DNA of 64,000 nucleotides from positions 124,001-188,000 of the forward strand of contig JAADJZ010000012.1 in NCBI GenBank assembly GCA_011032825.1. Reading direction: 5' to 3'. This document shows, piece after piece, positions 31,424-43,652 of this stretch. The translations under genes were made by a program, and so were the position numbers. The stretch is from Massariosphaeria phaeospora. Taxonomy: Eukaryota; Ascomycota; Dothideomycetes; Pleosporales. Position 1 is the first letter of the stretch, and each line of letters opens with the position of its first letter. The notes below the pieces were generated by a model. It had not been told where the DNA came from. It was given only the letters and a program-made list of their open reading frames with translations, and did not search any database.

Positions 31424-33153
31424 ATGTTGAAGCTCGCATGTGCAGCTACAGTGCTCCTAGCAGCTGTTTCCGCCCAGAACTCGTCGTTGCCGACTGTAGA
31501 TCTGGGGTATGAGATCTATCAAGCTTCGAGCTTCAATGTAAATGCACCGTCTATCAAATTAGCTGAGACCAGTGGCTAACTCAACGCGCGATATAGGAAA
31601 CTGGCGGCTTCTACAACTTCTCCAATATCCGGTACGCAGCGCCTCCGATAGGCAACCTACGATTCGCGGCGCCCCAAATACCTGCAGAGAACAGATCGGC
31701 TGTCCAAAGCGGCAACGTGGGAAGGATATGTCCACAGGCGAACCCGGTATGGTCAGCACTCTCGACGCAATTCCTGCTCAGTGTTCTTCTGGGTATTCCG
31801 AGCAATGGCACTATGCCGTACGTGCCTCCCGGCTCCAACTCAAGTAGTCCAGTTCCGCCTCAGGACCCCAGAGTCTCCGAAGACTGTTTGTTCTTGGACG
31901 TCTTTGTGCCGGATAGAATACTTGATCGTGCCGGACAAGGATACGGAGCCCCCGTGCTAGTCTGGATCTATGGAGGCGGATATTCCGGGGGTGACAAGAA
32001 TGAGAACCCGGCTGGGTTGCTCGCGGCTTCTGGAAATACCACGGACGGCGAAGTCATCTATGTCTCCCTGAACTACAGACTCGGGGCTCTGGGTTTCAGT
32101 TCAGGTCCTTCATACCAGGCCGAAGGAGGTGTTTCCAATCTTGGGCTTCTGGATCAGCGGCTCGCACTACAATGGGTACAGGACAACATCCATCGTTTCG
32201 GTGGCGATCCGGGTCGCGTCACGGTTCTCGGCGAGAGCGCAGGCGGTGGTAGCATCATGCATCAAATCACAGCGTATGGAGGCTTGAAAGGTCCGGTGCC
32301 ATTCCAGCAAGCAATTCCGCAGTCTCCTGGCTGGCAGCCTGTCTCCTCGAATCGTCAGCAGGAAGATACCTACCAGCGGCTATTGAACCTGACGAGCGCC
32401 TCCTCGCTCGCAGAACTTCGAGCCCTGTCCTCCGAAGAGATCATCGCCGCAAACTCTCGCCAGATTGCCTACGACTCGCCGTGGGGCAGCTACACGTATG
32501 GACCGGTTGTTGATGGCGATTTCGCACCTCTCCAGCCTGGCCAACTCCTCGCCCAGGGCCGTTTCGACAAGAACGTCAACGTAATGGTTGGGCACAATTC
32601 GAACGAAGGGGCTTTTTTCACACCTCCGTATATCACCTCGTCAGACACCCTCGCAGCTCAGCTCCGGAGCAATTTCCCGTATATCCCCGACGCCTCCATC
32701 TCGTACATTGACCAAATTTTGTATCCCGCAGTCTTCGATGGCACGTACCCCTACACGTCGCAGTACGCGCGCGGAAACCTCATCATTAGCGAAGGCATCT
32801 TCACCTGCAACACAAACTACTTGTCCACCGGCTTCTCCAACAAGACGTACTCGTACCTCTTCGCCGTGCCTCCCGGACTCCATGGACTTGACATCGCTTA
32901 TACGTATTACGACGGTGGAGCAGTCTCGAATGTGCCGTACGAGGTTGCGAACCGGACCGTGGCGCTCGCGCTGCAGGAGTTTATCACGAGTTTCGCGAAG
33001 GAGGGACGGCCGCAGGCAGACGGCTTGACCGAGTTCCGCATGTATGGAGAGGATGCGAGAGTGCTCAAGCTGAACGTGACGGGCATCGAGGAGGTGCGGG
33101 ATAGCAATGCGAACGCCCGATGCAAGTGGTGGCAGAAGGCGCTGTATGCTTGA
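31424..33153 (+). CDS. Secreted type-B carboxylesterase/lipase
   Basis: Alpha/beta-hydrolase of the carboxylesterase type B family, predicted to be exported. Exons 31424-31537 and 31597-33153, with a 59-nt intron, give 556 residues. The signal peptide is MLKLACAATVLLAAVSA. Family signatures are RYAAPPIGNLRFAAP, EDCLFLDVFVP (type-B motif 2), PVLVWIYGGGYSGGD (oxyanion hole), and GESAGGG with nucleophile S252. E375 in NSNEGAFF and H467 in LHGLD complete the triad. Several N-glycosylation sequons (NFS, NGT, NTT, NKT) fit a secreted protein. Natural substrate is unknown; plausible roles are ester hydrolysis in plant material or in metabolism. Confidence 0.92.
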
Positions 33154-33449
33154 TTGCGCTGAGTATCGAGGGGCTTGAGGAAGTAGATAGAAAAACCTAA
33201 TAAAATCTACTGAATGCCGAGCAGAAGGTGGGCTAGAGCTTGGGCCGGTCGGAGGCACCTACCTGCCCGTGACGCCCCTACGTCATACCCCAACGCCAAC
33301 CTCACACTCTCTGCGGCCGCTTTAAAACCCGAACTTCCCCATCCAAAGGCAATCTCCACGACACTTCCCACCGCCCCTCCGATCACTCAATCCACCAACA
33401 CGCTGATCCACGCGTCAATTGAAACCACTACATACATACCTCGGCCACC

Positions 33450-33963
33450 ATGTTCCGAACTGCCATTGCCCGCCAGGCCCGCCTGTTCAGCACCTCGCCC
33501 GTCGTGCGCAAGAGCCCCGTGGAGACGGTCAAGGATGCCGCGAAGGCGGTGGACAGGGCTGTGTCGGACGTTGCTGTGAAGGGCATTGAGAAGGGCGGTA
33601 CGTACACACCCAGATAGACTCACTTACCCCCGTCTATCATCCACCTATCCAACCACTATGCACCCATCCATGCACCCCTCCGCTCCCCTCCAACCCACAC
33701 GCCGCATTCCCCACCGCTAACCACGCACCGCTCCTACAGAACAAGCCGCGCAAACCATCAAAGAAGTAACGCCCAACTCGGCCGCCGAAGCCAAAGGCCA
33801 AGCCAACGAGGTCGCCGGCCAGGCCAAGGGCAAGGCGTCGCAGGTGGCCGGCCAGGCCAGCGAGCTGTCGGGCGAGGCCAAGGGCAAGGCCAGCGAGCTG
33901 TCGGGCGAGGCCAAGGGCAAGGCGCAGGAGCTCAAGGGCGAGGCCAAGGCGAAGACGTACTAG
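33450..33963 (+). CDS. Mitochondrial LEA-like 11-mer repeat protein
   Basis: A small 123-residue protein from exons 33450-33597 and 33740-33963 (intron 142 nt). The N-terminus MFRTAIARQARLFSTSPVVR is a typical mitochondrial presequence. The rest is almost entirely Ala/Lys/Glu/Gly/Gln in an 11-residue period (QANEVAGQAKG, QASELSGEAKG, KASELSGEAKG, KAQELKGEAKA), the pattern of group-3 LEA proteins that form amphipathic helices on drying. Two neighbouring repeats are nearly identical at the DNA level, pointing to recent tandem duplication. A role in desiccation or stress protection of mitochondria is inferred from the repeat class only. Confidence 0.85.
33859..33924 (+). repeat. 33-bp tandem duplication inside the LEA-like gene
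   Basis: Two adjacent 33-bp copies (33859-33891 and 33892-33924) differ only at the last base. Each encodes one 11-residue LEA repeat. Confidence 0.9.
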
Positions 33964-35394
33964 GTGTGATTTATGGAGGTGGACATGGAGATGGAGGGCA
34001 GGAGCAGAGACAGGGCTAGGCTGGACAGGGCGGCGAGTGCTGCGTTGGTAATGCAATGGACAGTTGAGTGCAAGCGAGCGAGCGAGCAATCCGTTCATGT
34101 GACAGCAGCATGTAGGGTTGAGTGTGTGAGAATGCGTGCACAAAAGCAGTTTCGCGTATCGGACAGTTTCCCCTTCCCCCCTCGCCCGGTCAACTTCCAT
34201 GTATGTTTTTTTTTATGCCACGTGAAGCAGTAGGACGGACGTACGGTTCTCGGCAATTCCATTCCAGCTCAGGCCAATCTTAGTTCACCCATTTCCCACT
34301 CTTCATGCCGTGCCGGTACGCATCTTCTTCTGCATCTTCCTCTGCATCTCGTCTTGAGGTATTTATTTACTTACTTACTTAACTATACCAACCAACCGCT
34401 CACACACATTGGAATCAAAGAACGAACAGAGCACAGCAAAGCCCACGCTTCAGCAATGTCTGTGTATGTAGTACTTTGCCGCGGTATCTATCTTATCCAT
34501 CCATTCATCCATCTACAAAAGAAAAGAAGTCCAAAAGGTCCAAAAAATCCAAACAACCATCACAGCCAATCAACATCTCTCTCTCTACCTCTCTTTTCTC
34601 GCTCCACAATCCAGTCAGTAACATCTCCATCTATCAATTCCATACAACACACCACACACAACACGATAGATGATAGACAGCACCACCATCTGATATCCCC
34701 CCCCAAAAACCAAAAAGAATAATGAATAAAAATCCCCATTGCGGTTTTATCCCTCTCGATCGCAGGTCATGCATAAGTAAGTAGTAAGTAGGTAGCAGTA
34801 GGTATCCATTCATTGTTTGTATCTACCCTGCGTCCCGCCCCCCACCACCAGCACCACCACCAGAAAACACATCACATCATGACAAACAAACAAAGCGCCA
34901 CCCGCCACCCGCCAAACCACCAAACCACCACTCTTCATGAGCAAGCACAAACATGACATGACATGACACGACATACAGTATCTACAATCATCCCTCACCA
35001 GCCATCAGCCATCAGCCATCCATCAGCCATCAGCCATCCATCAGCCATCAGCCATCCATCAGCCATCCATCATCATCAACAGAACAGCAGCCCGTCGTGA
35101 TAAGAATTCCTTTCTTTTTGAATAACCTCCTATCCTGACCCAACGACGCGAAAGGCAGCAAGCAAGCAACGAGCCCGCAACGCTATCCAAACCATCCCCA
35201 ACTTGCCAACCCATTCATTGTCCCTTCTAATCAATCGTTCCAGACCGTGCGTCAACCGTTATTCTCGTCTCATTCGCCATGGTATCAACAAATATTAACA
35301 ATACAACCGTTTCTGTTTCTGTTTCTATTCCGGAACGAGACTACTATCCCCACCCGCCCCCCATCAATATTCAACTTGTCCGTGTGCATCGTAT
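33964..35394. other. Convergent intergenic region, LEA-like gene / metacaspase
   Basis: 1.43 kb of A/C-rich, low-complexity DNA between two 3' ends. Holds the CAGCCATC minisatellite listed separately. No coding frame with recognisable features. Confidence 0.6.
34999..35077 (+). repeat. CAGCCATC(CAT) minisatellite
   Basis: Alternating CAGCCAT and CAGCCATCCAT units are repeated about eight times in an 18-bp higher-order pattern, in non-coding DNA. Confidence 0.85.
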
Positions 35395-37016
35395 CTACAT
35401 GACATAGAGGAGGTCGACGTCTGCGGCAGGGTTAGCATGTATTGCGTGCGTGGGAAGGTCGTGGGGGAAAGGGGGCAGCCCTGGAGGTGCGACGTACTCA
35501 AAGGATGACTGCAGCTCAGCTGCGGCTTTTGGCTGTACTTGCCCTGCAGCTCGTCGCGGATGCTGTTCAGCAGCTGCACGTAGCTCTGGTTGGGGTTCTT
35601 CTTGAGCGCGCTGATGAAGGCAAACGACATGGCGCCCGTGGCCTGGCCCTGGATGCTTGCGTCGGCACTACATAATTATCAGTTCATGCCGTCCGCGCGG
35701 ATGTCAATGGGAAGTGCGTGGAAGGGGTGAAACTCACGATGTCTGCGTGTCCTTGGACCCCGACCACATAATCACATCGGCGGGGCTCGTCTTGGTCCGG
35801 ATATTCTTCTTGTACACGTCGTCGCCCTGTGTGACTTTCTTGAACAGGCCGCTCGCGCCCGCAAGCATGCCGCCGATGTCCTTGCGCGCGTACGACGAGA
35901 CAATGCCAAGCAGACCCTGGCCAGCCTCCTTTGCGAGATTCGGCTCCTTGAGCACTCCTTGCGTGCTGTAGAGATACGGCAGATCGAGCGCGGAGCCTGA
36001 GTGGCACGAGTCGAAGATGGCGGTTAGACGCACGCCGGGCTGCAGCGAGCCCACCATGATGCGGTGCATCTCGTCGTCGACAATGTGGCCGGCTGTGCGG
36101 AAGTCAACGGGGTAGACGACTTCGTCGTAGCCGTCGTCTTCGTCGCCATCGAGGTCTTTTGTTTGGCCGCCGTGTCCTAGTGTGCCGATTAGTAGATGGT
36201 CTATGCATGACCTCCGTAGCTCGTACCTGAGTAGTGGAAGAACAGTGAATCATTCGGCCTCGCGTCCTTGACCAGCCAGTGCATGGCCCTCAGGATATTC
36301 GCTTTCGTCGGCTGGCTCATCGGATTCTGCTGGTCGTCGGTCAGACACACCATGTCCTCCCTTTTGTACCCAAAGAACTCGTTCAGATATGTACTCATAT
36401 TCTTCACGTCGTTGATACATCCCCGGAGCTGTCCCGCTTGACCAAAGTAGTTGATGCCAATCAACAGCGCTTTTCGGCGGCCGTTACACGCCGAGTACTG
36501 GAAAGAGTAGCCGTTGGGGGCGCCGTGACCAAAGTTCTGTGGCTGCGTCGGCGGTGGTGGGGGTGCACCGTGGTTGCCGTGTGTCCATTGATTGCTGTTT
36601 ACGGTGGGCATCATGCCCGGTCGAGTGGCATACTGCTGCGGCTGGGCCGGCGGAGGACCCTGGGCCGGTGGCGGAAAGCCATACTGCTGGGGTGGTGGCG
36701 TCTGTTGGCGGGTCAGTCGGCTCCTCTACTCCAGCACGACGACTGCACGCACCTGATACTGTCCGTACTGCTGCGGCGGCGGCGGTTGGCTGTAGCCACC
36801 GTTGTATGGCGGCTGCGGTGAGGGCGGAGGGTACTGGCCATATTGCTGCTGTGGCGGTGGTCTGTCGCGGTCAGCACGGTCGCAGGGCGCCGCATCTCGC
36901 GCCAGCACTCACGGTCCGTAGTTCTGATAGCCCTGCTGCGGGGGAGGATATGCGTTCTGCTGCGGCGGCGGCGGGCCGTACTGGTTGTGGTATTCCTGGC
37001 CTGGATAGTAAGACAT
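35395..37016 (-). CDS. Type I metacaspase
   Basis: Arg/Lys-specific cysteine protease of the caspase clan, linked in fungi to stress, ageing and aggregate handling (Mca1/CasA). Exons in transcription order are 37016-36913, 36861-36753, 36701-36227, 36176-35738, 35667-35498 and 35420-35395, giving 440 residues. The N-terminal prodomain (about 1-125) is rich in Pro, Gln, Tyr and Gly ([10 protein letters not shown]). The p20 domain has [20 protein letters not shown], catalytic H231 in HYSGHGG and catalytic C287 in DSCHSG. The p10 region has [18 protein letters not shown]. The last exon is only 26 nt and supplies the end, NVDLLYVM. No zinc-finger motif is visible in the prodomain. Confidence 0.94.
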
Positions 37017-39512
37017 GGTGTGCTGTTCGTGTGTCTATGTACGTGGGTGCAGCGGCTTAGCTGGTGGTCGGGCTACGCGCGTTCCGTCGAGGAGGGGGAA
37101 GCCGAGTTCTCCGAGACCAGACGCCAGCGCGCAACGAGGGACTATGGGCAGCGGGTTATAGCTCGCGGGCGCACCGTTGCGGAGAGAATCGCGCAGCACA
37201 GGAACGGTGAGATGGAGAGAGGAGAGGAAGAGGCGCGTGCGGCTGACGGAAACAACAGAGGGTCGTGAGTTTGCAGCGCGGCGGGGTTGTTGTGGACTGG
37301 AGGGCTGAAAAGAGCAGGGCCCGAGCGGCAAGCTGAACACTATCAATTATCCAGGTCGCCGTCCGCTCGATGGAGATGTGTTGGGACGGAAAAGAAGATG
37401 ACCATCTACACGAGCTACAAGAGGATTGTGCGTCTCCAGAGATGCGCAGGGAATTGTAGATGCGCAGGCGACATGCACGCGTCTGCTTTCACGCCGCTGG
37501 TCGCCGAAGACCAGAGCTCGTGGTGGCCATGGACCAGCAAGACAACACCCACCAAGCCCCCCCACGACACCCACACCTTCTGCTAGATACGCACTTGCTC
37601 AGCCACACGCCGCAAACATCACACCACGACGCCCTAACTTACAAGTCTTCTCCACCGAGATACGTGTGCGGACATACAACGTGTACAAGGGTAAAAGGTA
37701 AGCTATACGCTACAGCACTCCAAGAAGCTACCACAACATCCTTACCGCTCATTTCAGCAGCCTAGCAAATCAGGACGCCAACCAGACACAAGTCCATGTA
37801 TAAAGGTAGGGTTGTCGTATGTACAGTCCGTACTGTCGTGCATGAGGTTCCCGTATCTCGCAAGCCTCATCGTGCATGCAACGACACAACCCAAGACGGG
37901 CATGCCGATCCACCCCCATCAGTCGTCCCCTACGTCCCAAAGCGAGTCTACCTACGCCTCGCTAATCGACCTGATTCCAGCCCAGCCAGCAATTCAGCGT
38001 CATTTCACACATCTCATCTTAACGCTTCACCCCCCCATCCAATCACAACCTCCCGTTGCCATCTTCCCCAATGCGCGACTACCCACCACCACCACTCCCG
38101 AGCACCCTACCCGTCGTTCCGCAGACGGAGAGGGGGCTAGACGCTCCAGCCCGACGCAGTGGAGTTCTGTGGCTGGCGTAAAGCCCCCCTAAGCGAAGCA
38201 AACCAAACCAAACCAAACCATGTAAGACCGCCCATACGGAGTACATAGTATCCATCTGTTGACCATCGTGCCCTTGGCTAGGTAGGCATTGCTGTATATG
38301 TCACCCCACCTCTTGCTGCCAGCGACGAGATATGCTAGGTTGGGGGTTTGCGCTTAGATAGACAGCACTTCGGAACTGTAGTCAGTACTATATCGAAACA
38401 CTTCGCATAGAACCGTAAAGCGAGAGGGTGGAAGAAACCGCGTTGATAGATAAAGTAGCATGCGCCGAGTATGGCAGCATCCACTACGGTCTTTACTACT
38501 CAAGTGTTCAAGTAAACAAACGGAATTCGAAAATTCCACTCCTTCGTCTTGTCCTTTTGTTTGTAGTTTTACTTTCTATCTTTCCTCTATGCGCCATCAG
38601 GCGAAGCGGTCTTACTTCCGTCTTGGCCAAGTCAATGTTTCCTAAGAGCGTTCATGGAAAACCTCTCAGTGTTGAACACTGCACCTGTTGACCTGCATGG
38701 TCAAGCATCGTGCCTGATTAGTCATTGGGTGTTGAGTACATATTTAGTTCAGCCCGGACTACTCGATGGCACCGTAGCCATCGGTGATTATATCGTGTTT
38801 AGCAGTTGACAGAATAGATGACTGGAGCCCAGTTTGAGGCTGAAGAAAGGTGCGGAACTTGCGTTGTCAGTAACGTCATCTTGAATGTAGCTCCCAGCCT
38901 TCGCAGCGTAGACCGGCGTATGGAACATGCTCACCGTTCAGCTCACCGTTAGACTGTTCTTTGCCAAGTCTCCCATGCCCATAGTCATGTGTTGTACATC
39001 ACCTTCGATACTCACCCCAGGCTTATGCCGCTTAAACAACTCGCCAGCGGTTGAACGCTTGCTTGCTTGCTCCTGTTAGCTGTGAATTTAGTATCAGGTA
39101 GCACGTACACTTACTGGAATGGCATAATGATTAGGCACTGTCGAAAGGTGAAGCCAGACGACAATGCTGGCTGGGCCATCTGATGGACTGATATATAGGG
39201 CCCGCGTTGAAAGAAGAGAACCACAGGGTTCCGCCAGCCACGTCACACGTGATAACTCCCTGTTTTAAACCGTAACTAGATCATTTTTGAGGCTCCTGTC
39301 AGAATCGTCTCGGTGATCTGTCACTGTAGCATAAAGAAAGCGCAAGTGCCCTTGCTGGTTAGAAGCCGAAACTTGGCATGCGGATTGTCGTCTGCATCAT
39401 CGTTGTGAGTTGTATGTAGAACGCCGGAGGGGCGCTATCTCGTAAGGATCTCCACTCAAGTGTGAACTTCCTAGCCGCAATCGAGTGAAGTGATGTCGGT
39501 AGTAGTATGCAG
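37017..39512. other. Intergenic, metacaspase promoter to transcription factor 3' end
   Basis: 2.5 kb without a supported gene. Contains an AAACC repeat (38199-38220). On the minus strand at about 38880-39180 there are intron-like signals (GTAAGT, CTAAC, GTGAGT) around very short open frames, but no protein I could recognise. Confidence 0.5.
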
Positions 39513-42149
39513 TTACTGTTCAGGGAAATCTGTATTGAAATCTTCCAATATCCTGGAAACCTCGTTGGAACTGAAGTAGTTTTGCTCGTCATGGGGTGTC
39601 GAAAAAGAAGGGCCGAAGAAAGTGGTCGAATACGGACCGGGTACTGGTACTGGTTGATCTGAAAACGAGAACGTCGACTCATGGCCTGGATGGACCGGGT
39701 AGAATGGTTCCGGTTGCTGGGTTTGCCCAAGGAATTGCTGCTGATACCCATCGATCGGAAATAGGTTTTGCTGGGCATATTGATCCAACGTTGAATCGTA
39801 ATCCGTCATGGGTGTTTCAGAGGACGTGAAGATAGCAGCGTCTTCTCGCAGCAAATCTGAGATGTTGCTCTTGACTGGGTCAGCCAGTCGCTGTAGTATT
39901 CCGAAAGCCATGGTATAGGCACGCTCTGCAATTTGATCGGTCGTTTTCATTTCTCTTAACCATCGTATTAGCCTCTTTATCGCTGACAGGGCCTCTTCGC
40001 CACGATCGACGATGGTGATGGTGCTATGTGATACCTCAAGGAGGAGAATTGTCAGAGCCTGCATGAGGTTATGGGTCAAGGACCACCAAGGGCCCATTTG
40101 ATATAGATAAGTTGCATTGATTGGATTAGGCAATATCTGCGTCAAAGATATCGCAGCTTCAACACAACTCCGAGCTGTCTGATTGATGAACTCGTCTGGC
40201 GCGACTCCAAACCCGGGAACTCGGTCATCTAGTTTACACAGACACGGTCTAGTGATGAGAATTTTCGTCGAGATGTGTTGCATTTCCAGAATCAGGCGCT
40301 CTCGTCGGAGACCATTGTCGCCATAGAGAAAGTTGAGCTCTGGCGAAATAGATGCTGACCATGCTCCAAGATCAGCATCCAGAGTTTCAATTGATCGTTG
40401 GATGTACCTCCAGGACCTCTGAACAATACCAGCAGAGTACACTGTGTTCATGGCCCTTTGTGAAATCAGGCCAATCTGCGCCCTGCTTCTCAAGTATGAG
40501 GCTATAGTTGACGATCGAGAGATGGTCGGGATGGTCTCCGGGTGACGGTTCATGACTGGTACACCGTGTGACTCTTGGACTTGACTTTGTCTCCTTTCAG
40601 GTTCCTCCACCGGTAATGGCGACGGGAAAGGTGCAGAGTGGTAATCCTGATGGACGAAACTAGGCCGACCGATAATCATACTCAGAATCCCTTCCAGAGA
40701 GTGTAAACCCCACCAAAGCCTGACTTGCGTCTCTTTCTTGACCTCAGAAACACCACGGTCCAGATTACGAACGTGTAATCCGAGGGCGTAAGCAAAACGA
40801 ATAGATGAGCCGAGCACGACCCACGCTCTAGGGCTGCGTTAGTAGGCGAAGATGTATGTACGGAAGAACTGTACCTGTTGATATGACCAATAGTCATGAA
40901 GTAGAACGCAAGAAGGGCAGTCATCTGGATCTGCGGCAGATCCGGGGGGTGGGGAAGGAAAGGTTGCGCGTCCACGCCTAATATCTGTGCGCGAGACCGA
41001 TAGATAAAATGATCCTGCTCATCTTTTGCTCGCCAGGATGCCTTTGTTAGATGCGAATATTTTGCGGCAATTGCAAATGTGAGATTCAAGACAGCAAGCC
41101 AGTCACTGGATACGGGAAGGATTGGATTCTGCTGTCGGGCCGCGTAATGTCGGTGAAGTTCGCCTACAATGAATGTCTTAGGAAGGATCGGAAATGAATC
41201 ATGTACGTTGTCCATGTAACAATCCAACAGCTTCATAGCCGTTTCGAAATCCGGAAGCTCCCAGGGATCAACATTATGATTCACTTCCACCTTGGTGCAG
41301 TCTAGGTAAAAGGTTGACGTGCTGATCGTAACAGGCGCAGAGTGGTAGTCCTGCTGCGGACGGCTTTGCGTAGACCCAATAGGCGAGGGTCCGGCACCTG
41401 CACCGTCACTGGAAAGTCCATGAAAGTCTTCAGATCTAGAAGCGGCTCCAAGAGATTCTGTCTGAAGTTTTAAACGCTGCAGCAGTTTGATCTCGGAGCT
41501 CCTGCCGACGAACCCAGTGGCTCTGGACTGCTCATTTCGAAGCAGGTCTTCTTCCAGAACGTCCAAGCCGTGGAATTCATGAGATGATGTATCGGTATCT
41601 GACCCGGCGTCATCCGACTCGTCATGTCTATGCGTCTGGGACAAGCCAGCGGAACCCGTGTCTCTGGGATCAACCTCGTAGCCTGTTAGTAAAAGAAGAC
41701 TCTTGAAAGTGCCACAGTCCTGAGCATCGGGACTTACTCTGCCTAAGACCGCATCTATATCGCGTTTATGTTCCGCCGAAACGAAGTCTCTGAGAACTTT
41801 CAGCAGGTTGTGCATGGCTCGATTCCGGTCCGTTGCCCTTTACATGTTAAAACTTCCTGCTGCTGTGTGGGGCGCGGGTAGCCTACGTCTTGAGGCGGTC
41901 TCGACGACCCTCATTGTAAAGACATGGCCTGTTGCTACCTTGGCAGTTGAAACATTGTGGTCGTGCTCCGTTGCATCTCACTTTCCGTGCGCGACAGCCC
42001 AGGCATGCCTTGGCCACACGGTTATTGTTGTTGGCGCCGCCTCTGAAGACACTGGATACAGAGTCGTCGCCATGCTGGGTCCCTATGCGCGGAATAGCCA
42101 CTTTGGGACGCGTGGAGCCGGGGGGTGGCTCTGAGGGCGGATGAGACAT
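39513..42149 (-). CDS. Zn2Cys6 fungal transcription factor with fungal-specific TF domain
   Basis: A DNA-binding regulator of 848 residues. Exons in transcription order are 42149-41887, 41837-40875 and 40833-39513 (introns 49 and 41 nt). The binuclear zinc cluster is CLGCRARKVRC, six residues, CFNC, six residues, C, with spacing C-x2-C-x6-C-x6-C-x2-C-x6-C. It is followed by a basic linker and a short helix (HNLLKVLRDFV). The middle homology region (PF04082 type) includes ALLAFYFMTIGHINSPRAWV, SSIRFAYALGLHVRN and LWWGLHSLEGILSMIIGRPS. The C-terminus is Gln/Pro/Ser-rich, a likely activation region, ending DFNTDFPEQ. The target pathway cannot be read from the sequence. An upstream gap of 1.5 kb fits an elaborate promoter. 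Confidence 0.92.
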
Positions 42150-43652
42150 GGGGACTCGAGCCAGGTGCGTGCTGTGGGTGGAAAACAGGTGAAGGAACGT
42201 AGAATGAAGCTCGGCCTTAAGTTCCGCAGTGCCAAGATAAAGAGCTTGCCCGGGGTTTCTGGCCGAAGAGACTGGCGAGCCACAAATCCGACAAAGTAGG
42301 GGCGGTGTTGAGGTTAAGATCGATTCGCGTCATTGTGATTCGTGCTCGCAAAGCAAGATAGTGTAAGGCTTTCCGCCCGAGTGCAAGCGCCTCCATGGCC
42401 ATTGGCAGGGCAAACATGCCGAACTAGCCGTTCCCAAGAACCACCCGTTTTTCTCCCGACCTCGCAGCGTACATGGGAAACTAAGTTGCATATACAAAAG
42501 GGCATGGCTGTGGGGTAAATGCCCATACCGTACGGTGCCTAGATTTTTGCCACTGCGGCTCCGCGGGGTTGTCGCTAGATACTGCAAGACTCAAGTAGAC
42601 GTGTCTGATTTCCAATTCCACCCCCCCAGACTCGGGACCAGCTTAAGCTTGCGGGTTCAAACGCATTGGACATCACGCCATCCATGGATGTTTCTATTGC
42701 CGCTCGTCACCTGCGACCTGCGAGGGGAAACACGAGATGTGTCAGAAGGCGTCCAAGCATCTATGCTCTACGCCTAACTGCAAGTCCCTACAGCTCTCTT
42801 TTTCCCTTGGCTTGCTTGTTGTACAACGGCCTTCTCAATGAGCTTAGTTCTGGTCTACTAGTAATAAAGCAACTTGTTCTACACCTACCTGTCTTGCGAT
42901 GAATACTAGTCTGGCATAGATGCGAAGATTTACGTCCCATCTTATCCAGCAAGTGACAGTACGACTTTGGAAAGACATCTACTGAAACAACCTGTCTCGA
43001 CCTGCGATTGCAAGCACCCCACGAGGTCGCGACGCCATTGCACAGTCATTGGGTACCACCTCACGACTCAGCGATAAGCCATCCCCGAGCTGGTTCAACA
43101 GGTACATATTCCTCTAGTGAGGATGGGTATATCATTAGGATCTAACAAGACGCGCGCGTGACGACCACGGTGGAACGAAGAATACCTTCAAGGATAGCCG
43201 GATTATTGTGCCGCCCAAAACTCTATCTTCTCCTTGCACAAGAGCCAAGATGGAACCCGACAGGAGCGTCAATAACAAGTCGCCGCTAGATCGCAAAAGA
43301 TAATCAATCGATAAGCCCCGCCATCGAATCAAAACAGACGGAATCGTACAGGGCATGTCATCGTCGATACCGCCCGACAAAAGAGAAATGCACAGCATAG
43401 CATGCGCCTTGCGAATCTCGAGATCGTAAAGGGAGGAAACAAAGGAATCGTGTACATGTTGAGGTCGCCACCAAAGGGGTCGAATATTACAAGGGTATAG
43501 TTGAGTTACTGAAAACGGTCGTCATCTCAACTTCGGTCGCGATGAGTGTAAGAGTTTCAATCTCCGCACAGTACGCCGAAGAGGAGTAAGACCTATCCAA
43601 GAAAATAAAAGCTGTCAGTAGGAGAACCTGGGTATACATGGAGGGGTAGGGA
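42150..43652. other. Intergenic upstream of the Zn2Cys6 gene
   Basis: 1.5 kb between two minus-strand genes. No coding frame with family features and no tRNA seen. Confidence 0.55.

Noticed and set aside
34999..35077. Short spaced repeats considered as a CRISPR-like array
   Set aside because: A simple minisatellite in a eukaryotic genome; there are no unique spacers.
38880..39180. Minus-strand GTAAGT/CTAAC/GTGAGT signals suggesting a small spliced gene
   Set aside because: Every exon combination tried gave very short peptides without a recognised family, and the branch motif sits too close to one acceptor.
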